A DNA stretch of 64,000 bases from Flaccisagitta enflata (GCA_965153355.1 OZ231126.1:34906001-34970000), one strand, 5' to 3'. Positions 21,478-34,359 are shown, counted from the stretch's first letter. Notes: generated by a model from the sequence alone, not told the origin. Made by a program: numbers and translations.

Positions 21478-21872
21478 CTAAACCCAACCATACCCCTAAA
21501 CCCAACCCTACCCCTAAACCCAACCCTACCCCTAAAGTCCTAAACCCAACCCTACCCCTTAACCCAACCCTACCCCTAAACTCAACCCTACCCCTAATCT
21601 CAACCCTAGCCCTAGACTACCCTACCCCTAAGCCCAACCCTACCCTTAAGCCCGACCCTACCCCTAATCTCAAACCTACCCCTTAACCCAACCCTACCCC
21701 TAAACCCAACCCTACCTCTAAACCCAACCCTACCCCCACCCAACCCTACCCCTAAACCCAACCCTACCCCTAAACCCAACTCTACCCCTAAACCTAACCT
21801 TATCCCTAAACCCATTCCTACCCCTTAACTCAACCCTACCCCTAAACCCAACCCTACCCCTAAACCCAATTC
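21478..21872. repeat. Telomere-like C-rich minisatellite
   Basis: About 400 bp of repeats mixing CCCTAAACCCAACC and CTACCC blocks (unit close to CCTAAACCCAACCCTACCC). The complementary strand reads GGGTAGGGTTGGGTTTAGGG, combining TTAGGG-like and TTGGG-like hexamers. It is internal, flanked by ordinary sequence on both sides. The Gly-Leu-Gly-Val frame on the minus strand is its translation. Confidence 0.85.
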
Positions 21873-21979
21873 CAACCCATCCAATTGTTCAACCGTGTTG
21901 AAATTGGTGATTTAGCTATGATTGGAAAGGTTTAAACTTAGTGCGGCTGTCTCCTACACGTAGACCAAATACGGCTTTT

Positions 21980-22120
21980 AGTCGCGGACACGCGACTCTA
22001 TAACCCACTTTTCTGTTGGTCCGTCGGTCCGTCCGTCGGTCGGTCACAAAGCTCTTTTTCGAGGTCTTCCGCTCCTGCCCACCCGTCCGCGACTTATGCT
22101 GCTGTGTATACGGCCTTGTT
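21980..22120 (-). mobile_element. Family A hairpin element, GTCGCGGAC subfamily
   Basis: On + the order is AGTCGCGGACACGCGACT hairpin, GTCC/GGTC core, GCCCACCCGTCCGCGAC and CGGCCTTGTT. GTCCGCGAC is complementary to the GTCGCGGAC hairpin arm. Short core. Confidence 0.88.
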
Positions 22121-22410
22121 ATTTTCTTACCAGTAATAGCGGCTGTCGCCGTAAGGAAAAAAGTCGTAAGCATTGGTCACTTTTCACCAAGCTTTTGTCT
22201 TTAGTCACTGCAAATCTTTTTTTCTATTAGATCAAATCAAAAGCAATTGTATGTATTGATTGCACTGAAAATCAGAGAAAAATATTACTGAGACAAATGA
22301 GCTAGATGAGCTAAAATGCTCAGAATCACTCAACCAGACAATCAGCTGTGCTCACTGACATGCCTTCTTGTATTTATATGCTCCTATCAAAACATTTATT
22401 TATCTTTCAT
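22121..22410. repeat. Diverged direct repeat of 18968-19930
   Basis: GCGGCTGTCGC, AAAAAAGTCGTAAGCATTGG and TCACTTTTCACCAA, then TTAGATCAAATCAAAAGCAA and CACTCAACCAGACAATCAGC, parallel 18970-19930 minus the family A element. Confidence 0.75.
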
Positions 22411-23250
22411 TAGAGGCCACATTCGGCACATTCGCTTGGTGAAGATTCAGAACTTCCTAAAAAGAAAATGAAAACCCTATTTGTCTCGAATATGTCAAAA
22501 AGTCAAAGACTGATTTCAACTTTTTTCCAAATAAAAAAATTTTAGCTTCATTTAGCTGATGGAGGTCTCAAATATTATTGATGGTGAAAGTAGATTTGAT
22601 AACTTTCTATTGACGCTAAGCGTAATGCTTTACTAATATTTTTTCCATGTACACTGCGAACCATAAAAAAGATCACAGCTGTTCTAAAAGATATTCTTAT
22701 GAAAAAAAATAACTTTTCAATATTCTTTTTGTGAGAAATGGAAAGAGTGTCATCAAATGAAGCGAATGTCATAAATCCCATGAGTTTTCATCAATTATTT
22801 CAGATTTTATGATAAAAAGAAGATAATGGTGCCAGAATCTGTGTCCAAACTATAAATTCTTCAAAAAGTATTAATAAGGGACCTTTTTTATTTGATTTTT
22901 GTCATTAGCAGTGCAAGAAACCAATTGAAACCATAGACCATTCGAAAGATATTCAAGAGAGCTTTCATTTGCCGCCAATCTCACATTTCTAGCTTAATTT
23001 GTATAGATGCAGAAAAGAAAAGACGGAAGAGTATTCATTCTCAAGTTTGAAAAGGCGCATCACCAAAACGTACCTATTTTACTTCAAATGAATGTCATTG
23101 CCAAATGAATAAAGCTAGGAGGCTGGGATTCGCCTAGAATGAAAGATCATTTGAAAATCTTTCTAATGGTGACTGAGTCTTACTTTTTTTATTCAAACAT
23201 GGATATTTTGAGAGAAGAAAAAGATCAATATTTTTTTGAATTTGTGTGAT
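22411..23250. other. Unannotated AT-rich stretch
   Basis: No exon or recognised repeat. Confidence 0.4.
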
Positions 23251-23433
23251 AACAAGGCCGGATACACGGCTACCGAAGTCGCGTGTGGGTTGGCAGGGGC
23301 CATATTTGAGGCCACTCCATCATTTGGGCAGGAGCAGTAAGGCCAAAGACCCCAAAAACCTGAAAAAAGTAAAGTGTGACGGATGGACGGACGGACCGAC
23401 AAAGCGGGTTGTAGAGTTGCGTAGCACGCAACT
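23251..23433 (+). mobile_element. Family A hairpin element
   Basis: 5' AACAAGGCCGGATACACGGC preceded by T, subterminal GTCGCGTGTGGGTTGGC, block CATCATTTGGGCAGGAGCAG, and hairpin GTTGCGTAGCACGCAAC. Here the subterminal C and the hairpin T/A do not match, an exception to the covariation seen in other copies. Confidence 0.88.
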
Positions 23434-24810
23434 AAAAAAGTTCCCTCATTTATCATTCATAAAAGGTTCAAATCAACTAAAAACTTATCGAAATCATTGA
23501 CATTGAGTAAGCCCTTTGAAAAATCTGTTGACCATTTCTGGAGTTACTAGCTCAACTGGTTTCCAAATTAAAATAGTTTTAATAAAATTTATCATTTACA
23601 AGCTATAACAGAAAATCTGTTGTTTTCCCACTTAGGTTATGATACATTTGTCTTCATTTTAACCTAAAATCCAAACAAATTGATCAAATTCCATGAGACT
23701 GGTAGCAAATTGTTAATTTTTTGAAGCTATTTAAAATGCTCATGAATAACAATAAGATTTGTTAAATATAAACTTTGAAAAACTATACTGAAATTTGTAA
23801 CTTTTTTTATAAGTCGCACTGTAATTTTTCAAAGATTTTTTTTGAAGAAATTCAAATTAAATTTTTTTTTATTTTTTTCTGATTTTATGTAAGATCAATA
23901 AAGTAGTTTATTTTTAGTTGAGTATGCAAATATAGTTGAACCTATTTATGAGCCTAGCTACTCATCTATGTAGGTCACAGTGCAAACAAAGGCAAAATTA
24001 GACAACCATACATATTCATAAACTGCTCTACTTTTAACTTATAACACATCAAAGTATACTTTGTTTTTTTAGTTTCATTATTTACATATACAATGCTTGG
24101 AAATAAAAACAAACCAAGAAACTTGATATTGCATTGATGAGAGACAGAAACAAACACTCATTTGCAAGAATTCCCTAAAAATATAGTGGCGAGAATTTAG
24201 GAAGCAGTTGGGTGAAATTTTTACACTATCTCCAGATACAAATATTTGCATTTTTAAGAACATAGCCTCATTCTTTCATGTTTTTGGAATGAGGCTATGT
24301 TTTTAGAAATGAAAATTTATCTTATTAGAAGCCGGCGTAGAATTTCACCTAAGACAACTCCGATTAGGAAATCAAATTTTCTTTATAAATCCACAATTTT
24401 TGCGTCTTTATCTTTATTTTTCTTACATTCAAGTGAGATATCAATTATCTTTCATGCAAAAATATCATAAATAAAAATAAATAAACCTATTTTTAGTTTA
24501 AAAAATTATCATTTCATGATATTAAACATACAGTGGAGAACTGCCTTTTCGGCACCAGATACAATGGTAAAACGGATTTGACGGCAGGCATTGTCAGGTC
24601 CCGAAATTTTCTAAGCTTGTGTAGTGTTGATTTCTTCGGGTTCAGCGGCACCAGTAACAAAGGCCAAACCGTATTGACCAACCGGAATTCCTTGTCCGAT
24701 TGACCACTTTCTTCGGAATTACCGACCCTCCGACCCTCGAACTCAGCGACCCACCAACCTCCAATCTGACCGACTTCCAAAATCGAGCGGTAAAGGCTCG
24801 TCCTCATCAG

Positions 24811-24812
<2 letters not shown>
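23434..24812. other. AT-rich stretch, possible pogo-like terminus near 24534
   Basis: No exon seen. TACAGTGGAGAACTGCC at about 24532 resembles a Tigger/pogo terminus (compare CACTG at 54302-54306), but no matching right end was identified. Confidence 0.35.
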
Positions 24813-24895
<83 letters not shown>

Positions 24896-24926
24896 CAGAG
24901 AGACAGAGAGAGAGACAGAGAGAGAG
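24813..24926. repeat. (GA)n microsatellite
   Basis: About 110 bp of GA with interspersed CAGA near the 3' end. Confidence 0.96.
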
Positions 24927-24950
24927 CGCGAATGAGAATGTCGGGGAGTA

Positions 24951-25384
24951 CACGCTGTATTTTGTCTAAGAACACTGTTTATAAGAACATTAGCCTCAAA
25001 TTTGGTGAAAAAATAAGAACATCCTAAGAACATGCTCAGGCTCAGATTTTGGCATAAATATATTCTTAAGTACGTTTTTATATGATTATTTAAAGAAAAA
25101 ATCATAGAAAATTGTACAGAATCCTCCTTCCCAAAAATTTAACCAGTTACCCTTATCATTTACAATTTTTTTATTTCATAGTCTATAAAAACAAAATTTT
25201 ATATGGATTGAAAAAAAAATATATCTATTCTATTGAATATATATAGCTAGCAACCTTAATAAATAATCCTGAAAGCTACAAAAATAAGAACAGGTTAAGA
25301 ACGTTTGAGCCTGAAAATTGGCCAAAAAATAAGAACGCTGAGCCTCACTTCAAAAAACTGTGTTCTTATAAAAAATACGGCGTG
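24951..25384. mobile_element. MITE with TA target duplication
   Basis: Terminal inverted repeats CACGCTGTATTTTGTCT at the left and AAAAAATACGGCGTG at the right, bounded by TA (24949-24950 and 25385-25386). The subterminal phrase AAGAACACTG recurs inverted as TGTGTTCTT. The interior repeats the words TAAGAAC and GAGCCTCA. Related words occur inside the Tc1-like element at about 41565-42290. Confidence 0.75.
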
Positions 25385-25386
25385 TA

Positions 25387-25990
25387 ATCGGAATCAGCAT
25401 TGCTGTCAACCTCAGAGGCTCTGATTTGCGGGCCTAAACTTCTATCCTGGAATGAGAAGCCTCAAAAAGCTTATCATGAAGCTCATGATAAGAACGCACT
25501 CAAACCATGTCATCACAGTTTTTTCATAACCATCGAATGTTTTTTTTGTACAGGTTACAGTTTGATCGTCGTCATTTGATTCATAATAAGTAAGAATTTC
25601 TATAAGGAGTTTCTTTTGTTAAAAAGTGGTGCATTTACCCAACAAATATAAAGGATCTGAGCACATCAGTTCAAAAGCTCTAAAATTGTTAATTTGTCAT
25701 ACAAACATAGAAAAGTCATACAAACATTCAATTCAGCTACATTCAAGTGCATTTCAAAGGACTGAGCAAAACTAAGCTTTAAAAGCGATTGCAGCTTTGT
25801 CGGCACTGCCTTATAGTATAATCTTTATGTTTAGATAGTAAACTAGATAGTGAAGGAAAAAATTTAACTACTACCTAGATAGTAATAGCCATCAACTCGG
25901 ATAGTAGCTCCAAAAACCACTTGGGGACACTGATTTTCACAGTCTGTGTAAATTTCATTCAAGTTAAGTCAAAAATAATTCAAAAACTAG
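25387..25990. other. Unannotated AT-rich stretch
   Basis: No exon or recognised repeat family. Confidence 0.4.
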
Positions 25991-26305
25991 GCAGGGATGT
26001 ATATAGTTGCACGACCTTTGATTTCTTTCCCCCCCCCTGGTCCTTTGGTTTTCTTCCCCGCGGGGTCGAATTACACTTGATTTTCTTCCCCATATACCCC
26101 CAATATAATATGATAATATTTTGGTTTTAATAGTAAAAGTTAGTGTTGTGGTGACTAAATATTACATTTAAGTACTGTCAAAGTGTAATATTTTCCATAT
26201 TTTTCTGTTTTTAGTTTTTCTACCCTTTGATTTTCTTCCCCATTTCCAAATCCTTTGATTTTATTCTCCCCCCTGCCGGGGGGGATATGCAACTATATTA
26301 AGGGA
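25991..26305. mobile_element. Diverged hAT-like MITE (same family as 9625)
   Basis: TGTATATAGTTGCA at the left and TGCAACTATATTA at the right form the inverted termini. The interior carries CCTTTGATTTTCTTCCCC phrases in both halves. No clear target duplication remains. Confidence 0.65.
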
Positions 26306-26640
26306 GTACAAGATTCAGGAGAAAATCACTTTTTTCAAAATATCACTCTTGCTACCCAATTAACATGTGTGTAGGGCTTAGAGAAGATGTTAGAAACTTT
26401 TTTCAGCTCGATCGGTTGAAAAAAAACCCTGGGATCGCTTAAAAAACTGATTTTTCTATGATTTTCGATATTTTTTTCATCAATTTCTTGCAATAAAATG
26501 TTATTACTTTTTCATTTAACTATTTTTTATATCTTAAACTAGTAAGTGTGCCTGAAATAGTGAAAGGGCCCTGCCAGTCTAAGAATTGACAAAAAAAAAT
26601 CAATTTTTTCTCAAAAAATGGACGCAGAAATGATGCAATA

Positions 26641-27810
26641 CTAATGAATTTTGGTCGACAATGCAAACCATCCCTCAAAGTCCTTGAAATGAAGAACAGT
26701 CTTATGGCATATCTGGATCTTGACACAAAATGTCAAAATGAAGTGGCCAAACTCCTTCACTCCCAGCTTCCTTCCTCTAAAGTTCATTATGAATGGACTG
26801 TAGAAGTTCTTGTTGGCTATCATTTGATGGGGCCACTTCTTGGCATTCTGTTGGATCAGTAACCTTGACCAACTCATTTGGCTCTTTAAAGTATCTTTCA
26901 AAATCTGTATAAACAAATGATGGAACCAAACTCAGGTTGAAATTCAGCTCAGTTGAGAGGCATGCTCTTCCAGCTCTCGAAGATAGATTTGGAAGAAAGT
27001 ACAGATAAGAATCGATGGAGTCTTTTCATAAACATCTTAAGCAGTATGATGTCACTGGAAAGTGCAATGAAAGTCTTGATGAAACAGCTTGTTGCAACTC
27101 TGTCAAGGCAACAAGGAATTCAGTATCATCCCTGTGGACAACAAAGTTTGAGAAAATTATTTTGGACATCTTTTTAAACAGCAAAGAAGCAAAGGATGCT
27201 CTGCTTTCCAAGCTATCAGTAACAGACTTGTGCTAAAAAAAGTTCAGATCTTGCTTTTGGTAATGAGGGAGCCAACTTGTTGAAAGACAAGGAGCTCAAG
27301 GTCAAACTGAAAAAAGTTCATCAAATTGAAGCAGATTTTTCAAAGTCTTAACGAGAGATCATGAAAGACAGTGGATCAGATAAGCTGGCAAGAGATATAG
27401 CCAAAAATAAACTGATTTCTGTATGTTTGCAAAATGGAACAAAACACAAGTATATTGCACCGCTCTCATCTCAAGCTGAGGTTCAAAAGTGCTATGACAA
27501 AATCAAAAAGCGGAGTGAGGCAGATCAGTTGGTTATTCTGCGCCGAGAAGTGAAGTTGAAAAAGGTTTTGTCTTCAGAAATGCCAAATGATTTTGTCTAT
27601 TTCAAGCAGTACAATATCACAGCCGAACTGATGTATGAAAATCTGCTTGCTTTGAACTCAGTTGACCTATTTGACCAAGAGGTTATTACTGTAGAAGATG
27701 TTTATGTGGCTTTTGAGTCAGTAGATACTCAGTCTGCCAGTAAGCAAGTTAAGAGGTCTAACACCCCTGACAAAATTAGGCGAACTGGGAACATATGCCT
27801 TAGAGAGTGA
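26641..27810 (+). pseudogene. Decayed unidentified protein-coding region, probably from a mobile element
   Basis: Three closely spaced, coding-like frames in different phases: 26644-26862, 27015-27236 (with MESFHKHLKQYDV and VSSLWTTKFEKIILDIFLNS) and 27361-27810 (149 codons, with IAKNKLISVCLQNGTKHKY, AEVQKCYDKIKKRSEADQL and ELMYENLLALNSVDLFDQE). The composition is that of a real lysine-rich intracellular protein, not of a repeat translation. Stops and phase shifts between the pieces indicate decay, or introns I cannot place. I do not recognise the family. The 3' end overlaps the left boundary of the big inverted repeat, whose arm begins at about 27765. A further short frame at 28426-28608 may belong to it. 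Confidence 0.5.
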
Positions 27811-29924
27811 AATATTGGCCCCTGCTCTACAAGATTTGGCATGGAAATAGCAAAAATATCATACTTTGACAAAGCGGAGCAACAGAGTGAAGTTGTTAAA
27901 CGGTAGAAGGGTGAGGCGGTAATAAGTCAGAATTGGCAAATCGGATTTTAACTGATTTTCCCCATATCATTGCTACATGAAGATGGCACGTATTTATAGC
28001 TGTTTTTCGTGGTCTCTACCCAAGCCATTTGACTTGGAGTGATGGAGACTTATCACTTTGATGATTATAAGGAAGTTGGGGTCAAACGATGGTCAGGGGC
28101 AGCCCCTTAAACAGATAAAATTGTGCTTGAAGTAAATTATTAATAATGGACAAAGTGGGACTGTCTTCTGTCAGAAAATGGTGTCATAAGGATTTTTATA
28201 GGCTTTAAACCTGGATATTGAATATCTTTTGACAGAACGTGAATGGAATTTACTCCAGATTATGTTGAAATATCCCAAACGGTCATTCAAATCACTTTGT
28301 TAAACTCAAATAGATGATATTCAATTCGCCTAATTTTGTCAGGGGTGTTAGGGTACCTGTGGAGGAGCCTCAGCAACAAGATAGCATTTGTGTGCTAGCT
28401 CTCACTACTCTGAAAACAAGAGCAAATGATCATCTCGATGAAAGGAAAAAAATTTTGGATCTATCGCAATGATGAAGTTTTGGATGACTTTGAAAGGAAA
28501 CGCATCCTTGAAATCAGGCGTTCAATAACATTGGCTAAAAATGGAAAAAGAAAAGATTTGGTTTTTACCCTTCTCAATTGTGAGATCATTGAGGCCATGT
28601 CGGTCTAATATCCACTAGCCCAAAACCCTTTGAAAAAAAAAAAAAATTAAACCGTCTCCAATTTTTTGCATACTAGTCCTAAAAAAGGTGTAGATTAAGA
28701 ATATCAACTTTATTTTACCCGATTGCGAGCCGAAAAAATTAGAAGCACTTTTTTTGGCAAAAAATGGTGGTTTTTTGAGATAAATAGTATAAAGATACAT
28801 CTCTGAAGAAGTAACATGCCCTGGTATTGATAAATAATCATCTGCTGAATATTTGTGAGAAATTTCACAAAATTTTGTCGACGTTAAGATGCCTAAAATG
28901 CATTATAAAACTCCAAAAATAAAAAAATCAGCCTTGATGAAAAGATAATGTCTAAAAGAGCTCATGGGATGTTAGAAATCATAAAAATATACTTCCCCAC
29001 AAATTTTCAGGCATACCTGATAAAAATTGGACAAATTATAACCAAAAAACCAAATTACGACAATATGCAAATGAGCTTTTGAGTGAAAATTGCTAAAAAC
29101 CCACAAAATCGCTCTTTTTTCTCAAAATATGATGATTTTTGCTCTGTTAACCTACTTCGAACCTAGCATTTAATGGTCCTAGCAAGCTTTCTTTTGATGA
29201 AAAATAGAAGGAATTTTGATCATGTCATGTACATGACAGTGTTGTATACATGCCAAAAGACACTTTTTGAGTTCTTGACAAAGGAAAAATTGCTAAAAAC
29301 TCATTAAAATCGTTCTTTCTTTACAACACATGTCATTTCTACAACCTTGGGGATGATTTTAACAAAACTGCTGGTTTTATTACTGTTTTGTATAGCCTGT
29401 AGGTGCAAGAACTGGAATCCACCAGCTTTTAAATCATCCTAGGGCCGGATTTTGAGAAAAAACACTTTTTTACCATCTTGAGGTACAGGTCATTGAATTT
29501 TCCCATTTTTATCTTGTTTTGCTCATATCTTTTAAACAAAAAGAGCTGGAAATACCAGATTGGTCTCATTTTAAAGATCTGCTCAAGATCTTTCCAACCG
29601 TCACCAATTTTTTGTAAATCCGTTGAAAAATGCCTGAGATATAAGCACTCAAACATAGGGTATGTTATGAGGAATATTGATTATTTTCCTGGTCATTGAT
29701 TTTTTGTCATGATTCTACTTGTTTTGCTCATAACTCTTGAACGAATAAAGCTAGAAATGCCAGATTGGTCTCATTTTAAAGATTTTTTCAAGATCTTTCT
29801 AACCGTCACCATTTTTTCGTTAATCCGATAAAAAATGCTTGAGTTATAACTTGTCAAACATAGGTAATGTCATGAGATTCTTGGAGGATTTTCCCAACTC
29901 TTCTTCTTGCTTTGTCTATTGGTT

Positions 29925-30370
29925 TTGTCCATCAGTCAGTGGGTTGGTTGGTTGTTCAGTTGGTCCATCAGTTTGTAATACTTAGCTTTTTTGAAGTTTA
30001 CAGGCATTTTTTGCATCACTGCCACTGCCAAAATGTTTACTCACCTGTAAAACACAGGAGGAATTCCCATATCTCAAACCCAAAATCATCCCTTTTAGTC
30101 CTCAAATCAGTCCTTGCAGGCTTTGATTGGCCCTTTAAATCCTCAAAACAAGTCCCTCAAACTTCAATTAGCCCTCTCAGGCTTCAAATTAGTCCTAGAC
30201 TTCATGTCAGCCGCCTGTCTATCCATTTATCCTCCCCTCTCAGGCCTGAACTCCACCCTCTCAAATCTCAAAATGGCCCCCAATCCCTCCAATCAGCCCT
30301 TTCAAGCCACAAATCATTCCTCGCAGATCTTAGAACCCCTCCCAGGTCTCAAATCTTTCCTTTTAAGCAG
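29925..30370. repeat. 20-21 bp minisatellite module (family B-like) in the left arm
   Basis: GGTTGGTTGTTCAGTTGGTC tetramers lead into AAACACAGGAGGAATTCCCA and a run of CTCTCAGGCCTCAAATCAGC-like units. Mirrored at 35950-36480. It accounts for the long overlapping frames here. Confidence 0.7.
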
Positions 30371-30839
30371 CGCCCCAAAAGTAGGCAGGAAATTTTAAGC
30401 TAAAAACGCATAGCACCAGTGAAAGATTCGGATAAGTGAATGCAGGGCTGTCTTAACTTGCTGTGTGTAAGTGGACAATGCTTGGTTCAAAGTAAAACAT
30501 ACTGCGCCTTTGAGTTTTAAATGTGTACTATTATCATAAATTCCTCAACGATCAAGAGACCGCAGCTTGTTTTTAAATCCTCTGCCGCTGCTCCTGACGC
30601 TGCCGCTGCCATGTTCATTTGTTTTTTGTGTTTTCTGCCTTGTGCTCCTAGAGGGCCGCTAAAACAGAGAGCAAGAAGAAGGCAGAAGAACAACTTTTGC
30701 TAGTGATTTCTTTATAGATGATGACATAGGCACAGGCGCTTTATGATTTTCGATATAACAAGGTGAAATTGGTGTCTAAACCAAAAGTTAAGACAGCTTA
30801 TGGCCCCCCGATGTGCCCTGAATCCTGGGATTCTCGCCA

Positions 30840-31120
30840 TATTGGATGCCTACCAAAAGTGCCAATGACCTATGCTTTCACATATGCAGAAACTTGTCCT
30901 TCTTCTCCTCCTCCTTCTTTGTACCCCCCCTCAGCCTCAAGGCCAAAACCCCAACCTGGAGGACATCCCAGCATAGAGGCCCATATCCCAGCCTTAAGGC
31001 CCATATTCCAGACTTGTGGCCAAAACCCCAGCCTCAAGGTCCAAATCCAAGTGTCAATGCCCAAATCCTAGCCTCCAGGCTAAATTCCTGGCCTCAAAGC
31101 CAAATCCTTGAAACTTAAAT
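30840..31120. mobile_element. Family B fragment with 20-bp minisatellite
   Basis: Starts GCCAATGACCTATGCTTTCA, then CCTTCTTCTCC and a GCCTCAAGGCCCAAATCCCA-like array. A counterpart lies at 34360-34640. Confidence 0.65.
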
Positions 31121-32403
31121 CATATCCTTGCCCTCACGTGCATATCTTCAGCTAGCATGTAAAAAAAAAAAAAATCTTTGAGGGTGGCAAAAAAAAAGTG
31201 ATTTCTATGTAAAATTGCATCAGGAATCCATTTTTGATGTTTTTAGGGCCCTACGAGGGGGCCCCTAGAAACGCACCAAAAAAACCAGCCAAAAATAGCC
31301 TATTTTGGCTATTTTTGTTGAAATTTTTTTGCTTAATGAGACCCCAACCCCCAAATTTTTTTGGTGGTAATACTTCTTGATGTAAGAGACTGAAAAAAAA
31401 ATGATCATGATGGTAAGTGATGGTTTGGGTACCTAAAAAGGCCCAAAAAGGGCCCGTAAAACATAGAAATATCACATTTTTATTCATTGCGCGTCTAAAA
31501 ATGCTTGGATTCCTACAAAATTTGAAATGGAACTTCTCATTTTATGCAACAAGCTTCCTAAGTTTTATGGCCACTTTTGAACAGCTTCATGTTGAAATTA
31601 TGCTAAAAAAAACAACCCGACCCAAAAAAAAAACCAATTCTTGAGTTTTCTTACATGAAAACACTATTTCAAGGTCCCTGAATCCAATTTTTTTTGAAAA
31701 TGGTTAGTCATGCATCTTGGGAGATCCCAGAAAAAATTTCAGCAGATATTTCCAAAAAATGGCCGAGTTATTACGGTTAATGACCTGGTAAATGAAAAAA
31801 ACACAATTTTGTAACTTCAAGGCTGTAGTACTAAAGAATCATACTAAAAGTACCTGGAAAATAGACATATTAAAAAGAAAATGCATGGGGAATCCATTAC
31901 TGGTGGTTTGGGGGCTCTATAAGGGGGCCCCTGGAAACAACCCCCCAAAAAAAGCTAAAAATGACCTATTTTGGCTCTTTTTTGTAAAAATTTCTTGTTC
32001 AAAGAGACCCAATCCTTCCCAATTTTTTTGGGCTATACTTCTGGATGTAAGAGACTGATGGAAAGAGAATCATGATGGTAGAGATGGTTAGCATTTGGTA
32101 GGCCCAAAAGGGCCCGTAAACATAAAGATATCATTTTTTTATTCACTGCACGTCCGAAAATGCTTGATTCCTAAAAAATTTGAAATGGAAATTCTCATTT
32201 CATGTAAATAGCTTCCTGCAAAATTTTTTGGTCACTTTTGAACAGCTTCATGGTAAAATTATGCTCAAACAAAATTCGCCCCAAAAAGGGCCCCTAAAAC
32301 CATTACTCTTGGGTCTGACATAGTGGGTTACAACTATACAGACACAAAGGAATCTCATAACAGGGGAGGGATGAAAATGGAAAGATGGCAGTGAGTAACA
32401 AGG

Positions 32404-32404
<1 letters not shown>

Positions 32405-32453
<49 letters not shown>

Positions 32454-32468
32454 GGAGGAGGAGGAGGA

Positions 32469-32504
<36 letters not shown>

Positions 32505-32545
32505 GAGGGAGAGAGAGAAAGAGAGAAAGAGAGAAAGAGAAAGAG
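32405..32545. repeat. (GA)n microsatellite
   Basis: GA dinucleotides broken by GGAGGAGGAGGAG near 32451-32472, about 140 bp in total. Confidence 0.95.
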
Positions 32546-32811
32546 AGACAGAAGACTTTTTACCAAATATAAAAACAGGCTATTTGGCTTAGGCCCTTAT
32601 AGGAACCTTAAACCATCTGAAATAGATTCACTATGCATTTTTAAATACATTTAACTTTTTTCCAGTTACTCTTTGTAGAATTTTTCATGCAAACAGCCTC
32701 TTTACTTTTTTCATTAACCAGGTCATTTTAAACAGTACTAGCATGTTCTAAAAATATCTGCTTAAATTTTTTCTGGGACCTTTTAAGATACATGAGAAAC
32801 CATTTAGAAAA

Positions 32812-33165
32812 AACAAGGCCAACACCTATAAGTCGCGTGCGAGACATAGATAACTTATGATGACTCAAATTGACTTAAAATGACTTAAGATGACTGAAAA
32901 TAACTTAAAAAGACATAAAATGATGATAAATGACTTATACGACTAAATTGACCAAATTGACATGTTTACTTGATATAATGTAAAATGACTCAAAATGACT
33001 TACAATGACTTACAATAACTTAGAATGACTTAGAATGACTAAAAATGGCCTAAAATGACTAAGAATAACTAAAAGTAATAAAAAGAATAATGTTTGACCA
33101 ACAGACTGGACGGACAGACAGAGAGGGACGGACAAAGCGGGTTGTAGAGTCACGGCGCGTGGCAA
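32812..33165 (+). mobile_element. Family A element with ATGACTTAAA satellite core, decayed 3' hairpin
   Basis: 5' AACAAGGCCAACACCTATAA and subterminal GTCGCGTGC. The core is a roughly 10-bp repeat (AAAATGACTT). The 3' end GGTTGTAGAGTCACGGCGCG is a damaged hairpin. The paralogous sequence at about 33775-33800 (CCATTTTCAAAAAAAA) lacks the element. Confidence 0.8.
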
Positions 33166-34359
33166 AACTGGATTCCATGACCTTGAAATAAGTGTCTACA
33201 TGTGAGAAAACTAAAAATTGGCTTATTTTGGGGCGAATTTTGTTTTGAGTACACTTACCTATGAATCTGTTCAAAAGCTTTACATAAAATGAGAATCTCC
33301 ATTTCAAATTTTTTTAATCCAAGCATTTTTGGATGCGTGAATAAAAAAATGATATCTTTATGTTTTACCCCTTTCGGGCCTTTTAGGTACCCAACCATCA
33401 TCTACCATCATGATTCTCTTTCCATCAGTCTCTTACATCAAGAAGTATAGCCCAAACAAATTTGGAAGGATTGGGTCTCTTTAAATAAGACACTTTCAAA
33501 AATAGCCAAAATAGGCCATTTTTAGCTTTTTTTTGGGGTGTGTTTCCAGGGGCCCCCTTGTAGAGCCCCCAAACCACCAGTAATGAATTCCCCATGCATT
33601 TTCTTTTTAATTTGTCTATTTTCCAGGTACTTTTAGTATAATTTTTCAGTTCTACAGCCTTGAAGTTACAAAATTTTTTTCATTTACCAGGTCATTTTGA
33701 ACCGTAATAACTCGGCCATTTTTGGGAAATATCTGCTGAAATTTTTTCTGGGATCTCTCAAGATGCATGACTAACCATTTTCAAAAAAAAAAAATTGGAT
33801 TTAGGGACCTTGAAATAGTGTTTTCATGTAAGAATACTCAAAAATTGGTTTTTTTTTGGCCGAATTTTGTTTTTTGGAGCATAATTTCAACATGAAGCTG
33901 TTCAATAGTGGCCACAAAACTTTGCAGGAAGATTGTTGCATAAAATGAGAAGTTCCATTTCAAATTTTGTAGAAATCCAAGCATTTTTAGACGCGCAATG
34001 AATAAAAAAGTGATATTTCTATGTTTTACGGGCCCTTTTTGAGCCTTTTTAGGTACCCCAACCATCACTTACCATCATGATCATTTTTTTTTCAGTCTCT
34101 TACATCAAGAAGTATTACCACCAAAAAAATTTGGGGGTTGGGGTCTCATAAAGCAAAAAATTTTCAACAAAAATAGCCAAAATAGGCTATTTTTGGCTGT
34201 TTTTTTTGGTGCGTTTCTAGGGGCCCCCTCGTAGGGCCCTAAAAACATCAAAAATGGAATCCTGATGCAATTTTACACAGAAATCACTTTTTTTTTGCCA
34301 CCCTCAACGATTTTTTTTTTTCTTACAAGAAATAACGCAGCTAGCTGAAGATATGCACG

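Larger units (their letters stand above)
27765..32300. repeat. Left arm of about 15-kb imperfect inverted repeat
   Basis: Segments recur inverted on the right: 27765-27915 with 42425-42580; 27920-28200 with about 40000-40383; 28600-29290 with 38395-39065; 29350-29900 with 36440-37035; 29885-30340 with 35950-36490; 31125-32300 with 33225-34350. Landmarks include ACCCCTGACAAAATTAGGCG, CTAGCCCAAAA, CCACCAGCTTTTAAATCATC and CCTCACGTGCATATCTTCAG. Order is perfectly mirrored. The arms differ by several large insertions or deletions and many substitutions. Confidence 0.88.
32301..33224. repeat. Centre of the inverted repeat: GA array, arm-derived sequence and a family A element
   Basis: Contains (GA)n at 32405-32545 and, at 32620-32811 plus 33166-33224, a direct copy of sequence at 33590-33860 interrupted by the family A element at 32812-33165. 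The loop between the arms is therefore itself a third copy of arm sequence. Confidence 0.75.

Noticed and set aside
21478-21872. Chromosome end
   Set aside because: Ordinary sequence including transposons continues on both sides.
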